Assembly (NCBI GenBank): GCA_041391725.1
Contig: JAWKNL010000003.1
Coordinates: forward strand, 310,001 to 374,000
Origin: JAGQVA01 sp041391725
GTDB taxonomy: Bacteria; Bacteroidota; Bacteroidia; J057
Direction of reading: 5' to 3'
Length of the DNA stretch: 64,000 nucleotides
Every line of letters starts with the position of its first letter. The first letter of the stretch is position 1. Position numbers and translations under genes: made by a program. Shown here piece after piece: positions 38,079 to 46,679 of the stretch. The notes beneath the pieces are model-generated. The model was given only the letters and a program-made list of their open reading frames with translations, had not been told where the DNA came from and made no database searches.

Positions 38079-40382
38079 ATGAGCCCCATTTGGCAAGCAA
38101 TTGCAAGATTTATCATCAGAAGGAGAATTCCCATACTGGTCGTTCTAGGCGCGGTAACGGTTTTTATGTGGACCAAACGGGGAACAGAGCTTGTGCAGCA
38201 ATTCTCCAACGTCATCCTCTCCGGCGAAGAAGAACTTAAAGACTACCACAAGTTTCAGCAGTATTTTGGCGATGACGCCAATGTCATGGTGGCAACCATC
38301 GAAGGTGATATTTTCAGCTACGAAATTTTTGCCGACCTGTATGACCTGGTTTATGACCTCGAAAAACAGGAAGCCGTTATCGGTGTCATAAGCCTCCCTC
38401 ATATTTATGACGTCATCCGCGACGACTCCTCCGAAAATTTTCGCCTCGAACAAATCGTACAACGCCGCCCACAATCGCAGGCAGAAGTTGACAGCCTCGC
38501 CGAAAAAATCCGAAACAGGCCGTTTTACGATGGACTTCTCCTCAGCGATGACGGCAAAACCACGCTTATCGCCATTTCCTTTGATCCGAAAAAACTCGAT
38601 ACAGATGCCAAAATCTCTATCCTGAACAATACGAAGGCGGTCATTGAGGCATTCGGAGATAAACATCATACAGAACCGCGGTTTGCGGGCTTTCCTGTCA
38701 TAAGGGTCAACATGCACGAAACTGTCAAGCAGGAGCTCTTCCTGTTTCTCATGCTCGCACTCATTGTGACCGCCATTACGCTGGCGATTTTTTTCAGGTC
38801 TTTTTCCACCGTCTTTTTCCCCATGATTGTAGTGGGCAGTGTGATTATTTTCTCGATGGGCCTGATCGGGTTGTTTCAGTATAAAATGTCCCTGATTACG
38901 GGCATTATTCCGGCACTTGTCACGGTTATCAGCATTCCCAACTGCGTCTATCTGATCACCAAATATCATATTGAATTTCGCCGCACCGGCAATAAGCTGA
39001 AGTCGCTGATCCTCGTGATTGAGCGTATCGGCATCGTAACGGTAATGACCAATGCCACTACTGCTGTGGGAGTTGGGTGTGCTGGCATTCCGCAGATATT
39101 CAGCCGCTCAAAGAATTCAGGATCGTGGCTGGCCTCAGTGTGGTAGCGGCGTTTTTATTTCGCGCTTCTCCTGATTCCCGTCGTTTTCAGTTTTCTCCCT
39201 CCCTACCCGCAACCAAACCCCGCCACCTGGATCGCCGTACCGTAGGCTTTGCCCTGAAAATGATCGACCGCACGGTACACAATCACCGTTGGGCGGTTTA
39301 TCTGGTTGCCGCAGGCATGACACTTTCTATATGGGGAATGCTGAAAATCGTTCAGTCGCCTATATGGTCGATGATGTGCCCAAGACAGCAAGCTGTTTGA
39401 TCTTAAATATATCAGAACGGTTTAACGGCGCGCTCACTGAAATATTGGTCGATACCAGAAAAAAGCGCGGCGTAACGCGCCGTGAATATGGGATGTGGCT
39501 CAACTGGGATTCTCTCCAAAAGTACAACAACCTCAGCCGATCGATCAGCATTGCAGACTTTGCCAAGTTTTTCCGCCAGTCCTTTTGGTGGCAACCCCGT
39601 CGAATACGATCTCCCCTCCCGAAACAGGCTAATTTTATCGCCGATTATGCCAGCGCACCGCGTTTTTTGGCACAACGGCCCTTTCCAAAACCCTCACCGA
39701 TTCGACCCTCCAGATCACCCGTATTTCGGCTTCGGTAAGGGATATTGGCTCACTGGAAATGGAAAAACTGGTGGATTCGGTGCGGAAAGATGTGGATGCC
39801 ATTTTTGACCCGGAGAAATATGATGTGGCCATCACCGGCACAACCCAGATTTTCATCAAAGCCAACGATGCGCTGATCCAGAATCTCCTCCAGAGCCTGG
39901 TTATTGCTTTTCTGGTAATTGCGCTGATGATGGGCATGCTGTTCCGTTCGCTCCGAATGGTCGCCATCAGTCTGCTTCCCAATGTGCTCCCACTGATTAT
40001 GGTTGCAGGGATTATGGGATTTGCCGGTATTGCGCTGAAGCCCTCTACCGCGCTGGTGTTTGGGGTAGCCTTTGGTATTGCGGTGGATGATTCGATTCAC
40101 TTTCTGGCAAGGTACCGGCTTGCGCGCAGGCTCGGAGATACCGTAAGCGACGCAATATCCAATTCGTTTCATGATACAGGCGTCAGTATGATTTATACAT
40201 CCGTCATCCTTTTTATCGGCTTTGTATGTTTTACAGCATCTGATTTTGGCGGCACACAGTCACTCGGCCTGCTCACTTCCCTGACCCTCGCAATTGCGCT
40301 TTTCAGCAACCTGCTGTTTCTGCCTTCCCTTCTTGCCACATTTGACCGCGACGATAAACCATTATTTGACAGCCATGTTTGA
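38079..40382 (+). pseudogene. MMPL/RND-family transporter, frame broken at 39060-39750
   Basis: The frame is intact from 38079 to about 39060 and from 39759 to the stop at 40380-40382. The two ends read as an RND protein of about 760 residues: an N-terminal membrane helix, a periplasmic loop (FQQYFGDDANVMVATIEGDI), a helix bundle (FLFLMLALIVTAITLAIFF), a second loop and a second bundle (LVFGVAFGIAVDDSIHFLAR, the RND signature). The middle 700 bases carry about eight small indels, though the residues remain recognisable (PLKEFGIVAGLSVVAAFF, IDRTVHNHRWAVYLVAAGMT, ISIADFAKFFRQSF). MMPL proteins export lipids or hydrophobic compounds. True inactivation or sequence error are both possible. Confidence 0.75.
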
Positions 40383-40872
40383 AGCCATCCTTGAATCTGT
40401 CCGACTGGAAATTGAACAAAATGGTGATGGGGTAACAGTCAATCACCGCGAATATCAGCCCGATATCCGCAGGATCAGCGAAAACCTCTGGCATGTCATA
40501 TTCGAAAATCAATCGTACCGGGTATTTATTCAGAAAACAGACCGCGAAAACCGCGAAGTAACCCTGAGCATCAACGGAAAAAAAACCACGGTAAAACTCC
40601 GTTCCCGCACCGATCGCCTGCTCGAATCGCTGGGCATGGGAGAAGCGATGAAAAAGAAGCTGGAATCCGTCAAAGCGCCCATGCCGGGGCTCATCCACTC
40701 GATCCTGATCAAAGAAGGTCAGCAGGTGCACAAAGGCGACCCGCTGTTTATCCTCGAAGCCATGAAAATGGAGAATGTCATCAAATCACCAGGTGATGTT
40801 ACCATCGGCAAAATCCACGTCAGAGAGAAAGATTCCGTAGAAAAAAACGCCCTGCTGGTGACGTTTGGGTGA
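40375..40872 (+). CDS. Biotin/lipoyl-domain carrier protein (BCCP-like)
   Basis: 165 residues. The N-terminal half is a beta-rich segment seen in Bacteroidota carboxylase subunits. The C-terminal half is a biotinyl domain with the attachment motif EAMKMEN (Lys) preceded by APMPGLIHSILIKEGQQV. It would carry CO2 for an acyl-CoA carboxylase, but no biotin carboxylase or carboxyltransferase gene is in the window. The ATG at 40375 overlaps the end of the RND gene by 8 bases, which suggests coupled translation. Confidence 0.85.
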   Translation: MFEAILESVRLEIEQNGDGVTVNHREYQPDIRRISENLWHVIFENQSYRVFIQKTDRENREVTLSINGKKTTVKLRSRTDRLLESLGMGEAMKKKLESVKAPMPGLIHSILIKEGQQVHKGDPLFILEAMKMENVIKSPGDVTIGKIHVREKDSVEKNALLVTFG

Positions 40873-40981
40873 GAACCCCTTCCATTTGTAGGTTGTGTAC
40901 TTAACTTTTTCCGCAAAGCATTAGGATAATAATGATTCCTTGCGCAATTTTGTAATTCAATTACTCAGGAATAAATTTGTC

Positions 40982-41533
40982 ATGCTTCTAAGGAATATTG
41001 CAAATATCCAAACCGGACTCTTTACAAAACCTGCAGGCTTTGGAGATGTAGTCTATTTACAATCTAAACATTTTGACGAAAAAGGACAACTGGTTGGAGA
41101 ACTCCATCCCGACCTGACAGCCGATAATATTTCAGAAAAACACCTGCTAAATCCGGGAGATGTGCTCTTTGCAGCTAAGGGAACCAAAAATTTTGCAGCC
41201 GTTTATGAAAATCACAACCAGTCTGCTGTGGCATCCACATCCTTCTTTGTGATAAAAGTGATAGATAAAAAAGTGCTTCCGGATTATTTAGCATGGTTTC
41301 TGAATCATCCACAAACACAAAATTATCTTAAATCAAAAGCCCGGGGTACATCTATTCCCTCTATCGCAAAATCAGCATTGGAAGACTTGAAAATAACGAT
41401 TCCGTCACTTGAGAAGCAAAAGCTGATTATTCGGATATCTGAATTAACCCTAAAGGAAACTGAATTGAGAATCAGAATCCTCACCCAAAGGAATCAACTG
41501 ATAGAAAAACAAATAATGAACGCCCTAAAATAA
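40982..41533 (+). CDS. hsdS: Half-length type I specificity subunit (HsdS-like), first copy
   Basis: 184 residues, about half of a normal HsdS. It holds one target-recognition domain (LRNIANIQTGLFTKPAG to HLLNPGDVLFAAKGTKN and GTSIPSIAKSALEDLKITIP) plus one helical spacer (LEKQKLIIRISELTLKETEL). The C-terminus ends normally 5 bases before hsdM. Half-subunits can dimerise to make a working S. The ATG at 40982 is chosen because the domain starts there; a TTG at 40940 is possible. It differs in sequence from the second half-S at 44838. Confidence 0.8.
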   Translation: MLLRNIANIQTGLFTKPAGFGDVVYLQSKHFDEKGQLVGELHPDLTADNISEKHLLNPGDVLFAAKGTKNFAAVYENHNQSAVASTSFFVIKVIDKKVLPDYLAWFLNHPQTQNYLKSKARGTSIPSIAKSALEDLKITIPSLEKQKLIIRISELTLKETELRIRILTQRNQLIEKQIMNALK

Positions 41534-41538
41534 ATATT

Positions 41539-43095
41539 ATGGCAAAAATAACCCAAAAAGACATTAACGATACCGTTTGGAAAGCTTGTGACACTTTTAG
41601 AGGAAGTATTGACCCAAGTGTTTACAAAGACTATGTGCTTACCATGCTATTCCTGAAATACCTCAGTGATGTACATGATGATAAAATGGAAGGGTATCTA
41701 AAAAAATATAATGGCGATGCAGAAAGAGCACAAAGAGCTATGCAGCACGAACGTTTTATTGTCCCTTCAAACAGCCACTTTAAGTTTTTATATGATTCGC
41801 GCAATGAAGCTAATATTGGCGAACTTATAAATATCGCCCTCGCAGACCTGGAAGAAACCAACCGGGAAAAACTATATAGCGAAGATGGGGCAGGTATTTT
41901 CCAGAATATTGACTTTAACAGCAGCAAGCTCGGGGAACCCAAAGACAAAAACCAGCGCCTGAAAACACTGCTTATTGATTTCAATAGTGAAAAACTGGAC
42001 CTTCGCCCTTCCCATCTGGATGGTGTTGACATTATTGGCGGAGCCTATATGTTCCTCATCGAAAATTTTGCCAGTGATGCCGGGAAAAAAGCCGGAGAAT
42101 TTTTTACCCCCAAAGAAGTCTCTACTCTCATTGCCAAACTCACCAAATCAAAACCCGGTTCCCGCATTTCTGACCCTACCTGCGGTTCGGCTTCTCTCCT
42201 GATTAAAGCCGGAGAAGAAGTGGGTTCTGATAACTTTTCCCTTTACGGCCAGGAAGCCAACGGCAGCACATGGGCTTTAGCCGTAATGAACATGTTTCTC
42301 CATGGTTTCGACAATGCCACCATCCGCTGGGGCGATACCATCCGCAACCCCAAACTGAAAGAAGGTGACCAGCTTATGAAATTTGATACAGTGGTGGCAA
42401 ACCCGCCATTTTCACTGGATAAATGGGGAAAGGTAGAAGATAAAGATGGCGACAAAACTACCGTTAGCTATGACCCTGAAACCGATAAATACAACCGCTT
42501 CTGGCGGGGTGTGCCACCCAAAAGTAAAGGCGACTGGGCTTTCATAAGCCACATGATAGAGACACTGAACGAACACGGCAAAGCCGGAGTGGTCGTACCG
42601 CATGGCGTATTGTTCCGTGGCAGCAGCGAAGGAAAAATAAGGCAGAAAACCATTGAAGAAAACTTACTGGAAGCCGTGATTGGTTTACCTGCCAACCTGT
42701 TTTTTGGCACCGGCATACCGGCTGCAATCCTCATATTTCACAAAGCCAAGACCAGCGACCATGTATTGTTTATTGATGCCAGCAAACATTATGAAAGTGC
42801 CAAGAACCAAAACAAGCTGCGTGAAAGCGATATTGAACACATTGTAACCACCTACCGGGAGTTTACAACGGCCCAGTTACAACCGGGAGTGGTGGAAGAA
42901 AAATACAGCTATGTAGCCACAGCCGAAGAAATTCAGGAAAATGATTATAACCTGAACATCCCGCGCTATGTGGACACTTTTGAAGAAGAAGCAGAAGTGG
43001 ATATTGCGGCGGTGCAACAGGAGATTGAAAGACTGGAAGATGAACTGGCAAAAGTGCAGGATAAAATAAGCAAGTACTTAAAAGAATTGGCATGA
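41539..43095 (+). CDS. hsdM: Type I DNA methyltransferase subunit (HsdM)
   Basis: 518 residues. It has an N-terminal HsdM_N helical domain (TVWKACDTFRGSIDPSVYKD) and an N6-adenine methylase core with the SAM motif DPTCGSASLLIKAG (about 212-225) and the catalytic NPPF (288-291). GEFFTPKEVSTLIAKL between the two domains is a family landmark. The C-terminal coiled tail (EIERLEDELAKVQDKISKYL) contacts HsdS. It overlaps dinD by 4 bases and follows the first half-S gene, so the three form an operon. Confidence 0.95.
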   Translation: MAKITQKDINDTVWKACDTFRGSIDPSVYKDYVLTMLFLKYLSDVHDDKMEGYLKKYNGDAERAQRAMQHERFIVPSNSHFKFLYDSRNEANIGELINIALADLEETNREKLYSEDGAGIFQNIDFNSSKLGEPKDKNQRLKTLLIDFNSEKLDLRPSHLDGVDIIGGAYMFLIENFASDAGKKAGEFFTPKEVSTLIAKLTKSKPGSRISDPTCGSASLLIKAGEEVGSDNFSLYGQEANGSTWALAVMNMFLHGFDNATIRWGDTIRNPKLKEGDQLMKFDTVVANPPFSLDKWGKVEDKDGDKTTVSYDPETDKYNRFWRGVPPKSKGDWAFISHMIETLNEHGKAGVVVPHGVLFRGSSEGKIRQKTIEENLLEAVIGLPANLFFGTGIPAAILIFHKAKTSDHVLFIDASKHYESAKNQNKLRESDIEHIVTTYREFTTAQLQPGVVEEKYSYVATAEEIQENDYNLNIPRYVDTFEEEAEVDIAAVQQEIERLEDELAKVQDKISKYLKELA

Positions 43096-43943
43096 TGAAA
43101 AAGGAACTGATTACAGAATTGTTTCAGCAATTTGAAGCCGCGAAACAACTGAATGAAAGTGTAGAATATTGGAGTGCCAGAGATATACAAGGCATTTTGG
43201 GTTATGCGCAGTGGAAGAATTTTGAAAGGGTTATTGATAAGGCAAAAACCGCTTGCGGGAATGCCGGAATAGAAATTGAAAACCATTTTGCCGATTTCGG
43301 AAAAATGGTGGAAATAGGCAGTGGGGTAAGTCGCGAAATTAATGATGTGGCCCTTACCCGTTATGCCTGTTATCTCGTGGCTCAAAACGGAGATATTACT
43401 AAAAATGAGATCGCTTTTGCACAAACCTATTTTGCCGTACAAACCCGTAAACAAGAAATTATTGAGCAACGCCTGCTGGATGTAGCCCGTGTATCTGCCC
43501 GGGAAAAACTCAGTAAATCCGAAAAAAAATTATCGGGCATTCTATATGAACGAGGAGTGGACGAAAAAGGCTTTGCCCTGATTCGTTCTAAGGGCGATCA
43601 GGTTTTGTTTGGTGGATTTAATACCCAAATGATGAAAAAGAAATTGGGCATACCGGAGAACAAGCCACTTGCAGATCAGCTTTCTACTCTGGCTATTAAA
43701 GCAAAAGATTTTGCCAATGAATTGACCAGCCATAATGTGATAGAAAAAGACTTAAAAGGGGTAGATAACATTTCTGATGAGCATGTTGAAAACAACCCGG
43801 TTGTAAGAAAAATGCTGGGCGAAAGAGGAGTAAGACCAGAGAACCTGCCTGCCGGAGAAGATACCCAAAAACTCAAACGCAAACTGGCAAGTGACAGCAA
43901 AAAGCTACTGAAGGAAATTCAAAAAGTACCCAAAAAGAAGTAA
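43092..43943 (+). CDS. dinD: DinD-type DNA-damage-inducible protein
   Basis: 283 residues. It has a BRO-N-like start (VEYWSARDIQGILGYAQWKNFERVI) and the DinD body (ENHFADFGKMVEIGSGVSRE, DVALTRYACYLVAQNG, DEHVENNPVVRKMLGERGV). In E. coli, DinD inhibits RecA filaments. Homologues are often carried within type I RM operons, as here. Translation is probably coupled to hsdM through the ATGATG at its stop; a start at 43095 is equally good. Confidence 0.9.
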   Translation: MMKKELITELFQQFEAAKQLNESVEYWSARDIQGILGYAQWKNFERVIDKAKTACGNAGIEIENHFADFGKMVEIGSGVSREINDVALTRYACYLVAQNGDITKNEIAFAQTYFAVQTRKQEIIEQRLLDVARVSAREKLSKSEKKLSGILYERGVDEKGFALIRSKGDQVLFGGFNTQMMKKKLGIPENKPLADQLSTLAIKAKDFANELTSHNVIEKDLKGVDNISDEHVENNPVVRKMLGERGVRPENLPAGEDTQKLKRKLASDSKKLLKEIQKVPKKK

Positions 43944-43945
43944 TC

Positions 43946-44261
43946 ATGGCTAAAGAAAAAAAAGCAACCATTAATGTGCAGGGAACTGCCATTACTATTC
44001 TGAGCCAAAAAGAAGATGATTATATATGTTTAACGGATATGGCCAATAAGTTTGGTGGTGATGACCTGATTTACAATTGGATGCGTAACCGCAATACGGT
44101 AGAGTTTTTTGGCATTTGGGAGCAAATTCATAACCCGGATTTTAAAGGTGGCGAATTCGATGGAATTAAAAACATCGCAGGTTCCAATAGTTTTTCACTC
44201 ACCCCCAAACACAGGAGATCAACCAATATTTTAACCCAAAAATGAAATAGCCATGCCTGAA
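43946..44261 (+). pseudogene. KilA-N domain protein with interior deletion and frameshift
   Basis: The first 88 residues form the KilA-N DNA-binding domain (VQGTAITILSQKEDDYICLT, then DLIYNWMRNRNTVEFFGIWE) up to GSNSFSLTPK. Full proteins are near 270 residues. Here the frame runs out after 11 unrelated codons (stop near 44245). In the other frame the following bases read QEINQYFNPKMK and stop at 44259-44261, which looks like the gene's true C-terminus. The interior of the gene has therefore been removed. KilA-N proteins are phage-type regulators. Confidence 0.7.
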
Positions 44262-44690
44262 AGCAACATTATTATATACCAAACCGAAGACGGGCGTACC
44301 AAAATAGAAACCCGACTGGAGGGCGAAACCGTTTGGTTGACCATAGACCAAATGGCTGAGCTTTTTCAAAAATCACGTTCCACCATTAACGAACACATCC
44401 TTAATATCTATTCCGAACAAGAGCTTGAAGAACAGGAGACTATGAGAAAAATCGGAAATTCCGATTTTTCTACCAAGCCCACCAATTTCTATAACCTGGA
44501 TGTCATCATCTCGGTTGGGTCTGTCTCCATTAGCCACCAGCAAATGCTGAAAAAAGCGCAGGAAGAGTATGAAAAATACAAGGCACTTACCGCTTCGGAT
44601 TTAAGCGAAGTAGAAAAACATTTTATCGAACATCTGGAAAAGGAAACACATAAATTGCCCAAACCCCAAAAGAAAAAAGATGAAAAATAG
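44253..44690 (+). pseudogene. RhuM-family protein with in-frame interior deletion
   Basis: 145 residues instead of about 340. The N-terminus is a normal RhuM HTH region (IIIYQTEDGRTKIETRLEGE, TVWLTIDQMAELFQKSRSTI, then FYNLDVIISVG). It jumps at once to the family's C-terminal block (SVSISHQQMLKKAQEEYEKY, then LSEVEKHFIEHL). The Fic/Doc-like middle is missing but the frame is kept. It may be inactive or a small DNA-binding remnant. It lies 7 bases after the open frame of the trimmed KilA-N gene. Confidence 0.75.
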
Positions 44691-44835
44691 TCAGGATCAG
44701 AATTCACAGGATTTAAGGATGAACAGAATGGGGGACGAAAAATTCCGAAAGTACTCTTATTCACCAAATTCTGATTCCGGCAAGTGGGTGGTTCCGGAGG
44801 GGTGGGAGGTTGTTCAATTGATAATTAAAAATTGA
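44680..44835 (+). pseudogene. Remnant of an HsdS N-terminus
   Basis: A 51-codon frame overlaps the RhuM stop and ends KWVVPEGWEVVQLIIKN. VPEGWEV is the usual phrase that opens a target-recognition domain in type I S subunits. The frame stops inside an A+T-rich repeat at 44815-44848, just before the second half-S gene starts. This suggests the half-S was once longer and lost its first domain. Confidence 0.5.
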
Positions 44836-44848
44836 AAATGGAGAATTT
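44815..44848. repeat. A+T-rich dispersed repeat, left boundary of the second HsdS domain
   Basis: It contains AATTGATAAT and ATGGAGAAT units. These recur in inverted orientation at 45237-45267. I recall repeats of this kind as widespread in Bacteroidota intergenic DNA. This copy spans the stop of the HsdS remnant and the start codon of the second half-S gene. Confidence 0.5.
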
Positions 44849-45428
44849 AAAGAAAATAGAATTCGGTGAAATTGCGGAATTAAGGAAAGAGAAATTTAAT
44901 CCTGAAACAAGTAATGAAACCAAGCCATGCTTAGAACTTGAACACTTCGAACAAGCTACTGGTAAAATCAATGGCTACGTTTCTTCATCAGAGCAGAAAA
45001 GCATTAAGAATGTGTTTTACAAAGGAGATGTGCTTTTTGGAAAATTGCGACCATACTTGAGAAAATATTGGCTAGCAGAATTTGATGGTGTTTGTTCCAG
45101 TGAAGTTTGGGTATTAAAACCGAAATCAAAAAATATTTCTAACGAGTACCTTTTCAACCTGATTCAAACAAACGATTTTATACAGGCTGCAAATGTTTCA
45201 AGTGGTTCAAAGATGCCAAGAGCAGATTGGGATTACATTATCAATTATCCATTCTCCATTATCAATTCAAAGACAGAACAGCGCGCCATCGCCCGCGTCC
45301 TCAGCACCTGGGATGCCGCCATCCACACCACCGAACAACTCATCACCCAAAAAGAACTCCGCAAAAAATGGCTGATGCAGCAATTGCTGACGGGGAAGGT
45401 GAGGTTGAAAGAGGAAACAATCGAATAG
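44838..45428 (+). CDS. hsdS: Half-length type I specificity subunit (HsdS-like), second copy
   Basis: 196 residues with one target-recognition domain (ELRKEKFNPETSNETKPCLE, then GDVLFGKLRPYLRKYWLAEF, then GSKMPRADWDYI) and the standard C-terminal spacer (QRAIARVLSTWDAAIHTTEQ, then WLMQQLLTGKVRLK). Between them INYPFSIINSK stands where PLPPLPEQ-type residues are usual. These codons come from the A+T-rich repeat at 45237-45267. The gene is single-domain like the copy at 40982 but with a different recognition sequence. The ATG at 44838 is used. Confidence 0.8.
   Translation: MENLKKIEFGEIAELRKEKFNPETSNETKPCLELEHFEQATGKINGYVSSSEQKSIKNVFYKGDVLFGKLRPYLRKYWLAEFDGVCSSEVWVLKPKSKNISNEYLFNLIQTNDFIQAANVSSGSKMPRADWDYIINYPFSIINSKTEQRAIARVLSTWDAAIHTTEQLITQKELRKKWLMQQLLTGKVRLKEETIE
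45237..45267. repeat. A+T-rich dispersed repeat inside hsdS, inverted relative to 44815-44848
   Basis: It contains ATTATCAATT twice and ATTCTCCAT, the reverse complements of units in the left copy. It lies in frame at the junction between the recognition domain and the conserved spacer of the half-S gene. Confidence 0.5.
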
Positions 45429-45461
45429 CAACTATGGGTAACTCAGAAAAACATTCAGTAT

Positions 45462-46202
45462 ATGTATCTATGTTATGTTGATGAAAGCGGTGATCCGGGT
45501 ATTCACCAATATAGCTCCCCGCATTATATTCTTTCGGGGTTAGTGGTGGCACAGGAAGACTGGGATAAGTACCTACATAAAGCTTTTCGGAAATCTTTAA
45601 AAGAGAAATATGGATTAAATCAGCGCACAGAAATACATAGCTCTGAACTGATCAGGATCAACAAGCTGGATGAGTACCGAAAGATATCAAAATCAAACCG
45701 AATTAATATTCTCCGGGATTATTGTAGTCAGATTCCCTTGATTTTTGATACAGCAAAGGTAATCAATATATGTCTTAAACGTGAAAACTATCAGTTAACA
45801 GGTGAAATACAACAGGTTGCCTGGAGCCGTCTCATACAACGATTTGATACCTATCTAAAGAAAACAGTAAAGGAGAAGGGAATCATTATCTCTGATGATA
45901 CAGATAGTCAGAAAATTATGACTCTCATGCGGAAAATGAGAGTATATAACCCTACTCCTTCCCACTTTCAGGGGACGTATAACGCGCCAACAGACAGTAT
46001 TATTGAAGATATTTTTCAACGGTCCTCACACCATTCTTATTTCATACAGACCGTTGATGTCATTACACATGCTCTTTACAGAAAAGAATATCCTAAAGGA
46101 AGCCTGAAAAAGTATGGTCTTGAATATCAGTTTAAAAAACTAGAGCCCATTTTACTAAAAGAGGCAAGCAAAAACGATGAATATGGCATTGTTAGAAAAT
46201 AA
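45462..46202 (+). CDS. DUF3800 protein
   Basis: 246 residues. It starts with the family motif YLCYVDESGDPG (Asp-Glu pair near residue 7) and has SSELIRINKLDEYRKI, then IIISDDTDSQKIMTLMRKM (a DD pair), and a late IQTVDVITHALYRKE. The fold is RNase H-like with conserved acidic residues. Members are common in defence regions and next to RM genes, but the activity is not established. It is followed at once by a terminator that closes the hsdS-hsdM operon. Confidence 0.85.
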   Translation: MYLCYVDESGDPGIHQYSSPHYILSGLVVAQEDWDKYLHKAFRKSLKEKYGLNQRTEIHSSELIRINKLDEYRKISKSNRINILRDYCSQIPLIFDTAKVINICLKRENYQLTGEIQQVAWSRLIQRFDTYLKKTVKEKGIIISDDTDSQKIMTLMRKMRVYNPTPSHFQGTYNAPTDSIIEDIFQRSSHHSYFIQTVDVITHALYRKEYPKGSLKKYGLEYQFKKLEPILLKEASKNDEYGIVRK

Positions 46203-46206
46203 AAAA

Positions 46207-46233
46207 CCCCGGTTTAGAAACCGAGGATTTTTT
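46207..46233 (+). terminator. Terminator after the DUF3800 gene
   Basis: CCCGGTTT pairs with AAACCGAGG (one mismatch), followed by six T at 46228-46233. Six A precede the stem, so it could also end transcription on the minus strand. Confidence 0.75.
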
Positions 46234-46248
46234 GCGACCCCAACAAAA

Positions 46249-46337
46249 CAAGCGGTTCTGCCGCGGCCGGCTTGTATTTTAACGTTGCCAGAAAGGTCAA
46301 CGGTTAAAACCTCAGTAGAGGTACTCTTTGTAGAGTA
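46249..46337. other. Row of short hairpins in an intergenic stretch, possible structured RNA
   Basis: CAAGC pairs with GCTTG around CCGCGG (46249-46274), AACGTTG faces TCAACG imperfectly (46281-46305), CCTC pairs with GAGG (46310-46321) and TACTCT with AGAGTA (46322-46337). A 318-base frame crosses it (46177-46494), but it looks incidental. No RNA family was recognised. The 477 bases between the DUF3800 stop and the fic start hold only this, the terminator and the hsdR fragment. Confidence 0.35.
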
Positions 46338-46470
46338 TTCACAATTCAAATATACTACTTTTGATATATTTTCCAAGTATTTCCCCAATTCCAGGCTAAA
46401 AAAAATAGCAAACTGTTTGGAGTTTACCAATAAAAAACGACAACATGTAAAGAAAATCCCCAAAATCTAT

Positions 46471-46600
46471 ACATGTGAAACCAAACATGTATAAAAAACC
46501 CCACTTTTCTATACATGACACAAACGAAATAAAAAAGCAATGAACACCCCCAGTTTTAAAGAGGACCATATCAGCCAGATTCCGGCATTGCAGATGCTGG
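46471..46600 (+). repeat. 130-bp direct repeat, left copy (hsdR promoter and start)
   Basis: Identical to 47946-48075 except for two bases (near 46531-46533). It covers the dyad-rich leader and the first 61 bases of hsdR. Together with the right copy it brackets the fic gene. Confidence 0.9.
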
Positions 46601-46647
46601 TGAATTTGGGATTGTGTGCATTTAATCACTCAATTTCTGCACAATAA
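46540..46647 (+). pseudogene. Truncated duplicate of the hsdR start
   Basis: 35 codons beginning MNTPSFKEDHISQIPALQML, the same as intact HsdR, then diverging to VNLGLCAFNHSISAQ and a stop. It is the coding part of the left 130-bp repeat and cannot make HsdR. Confidence 0.85.
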
Positions 46648-46679
46648 ATCTGACGACTTTATTATGCAAAAACAACTTT

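Noticed and set aside
46177..46494. 105-codon plus-strand frame starting inside DUF3800
   Set aside because: Runs through the terminator, hairpins and leader repeat; looks incidental.
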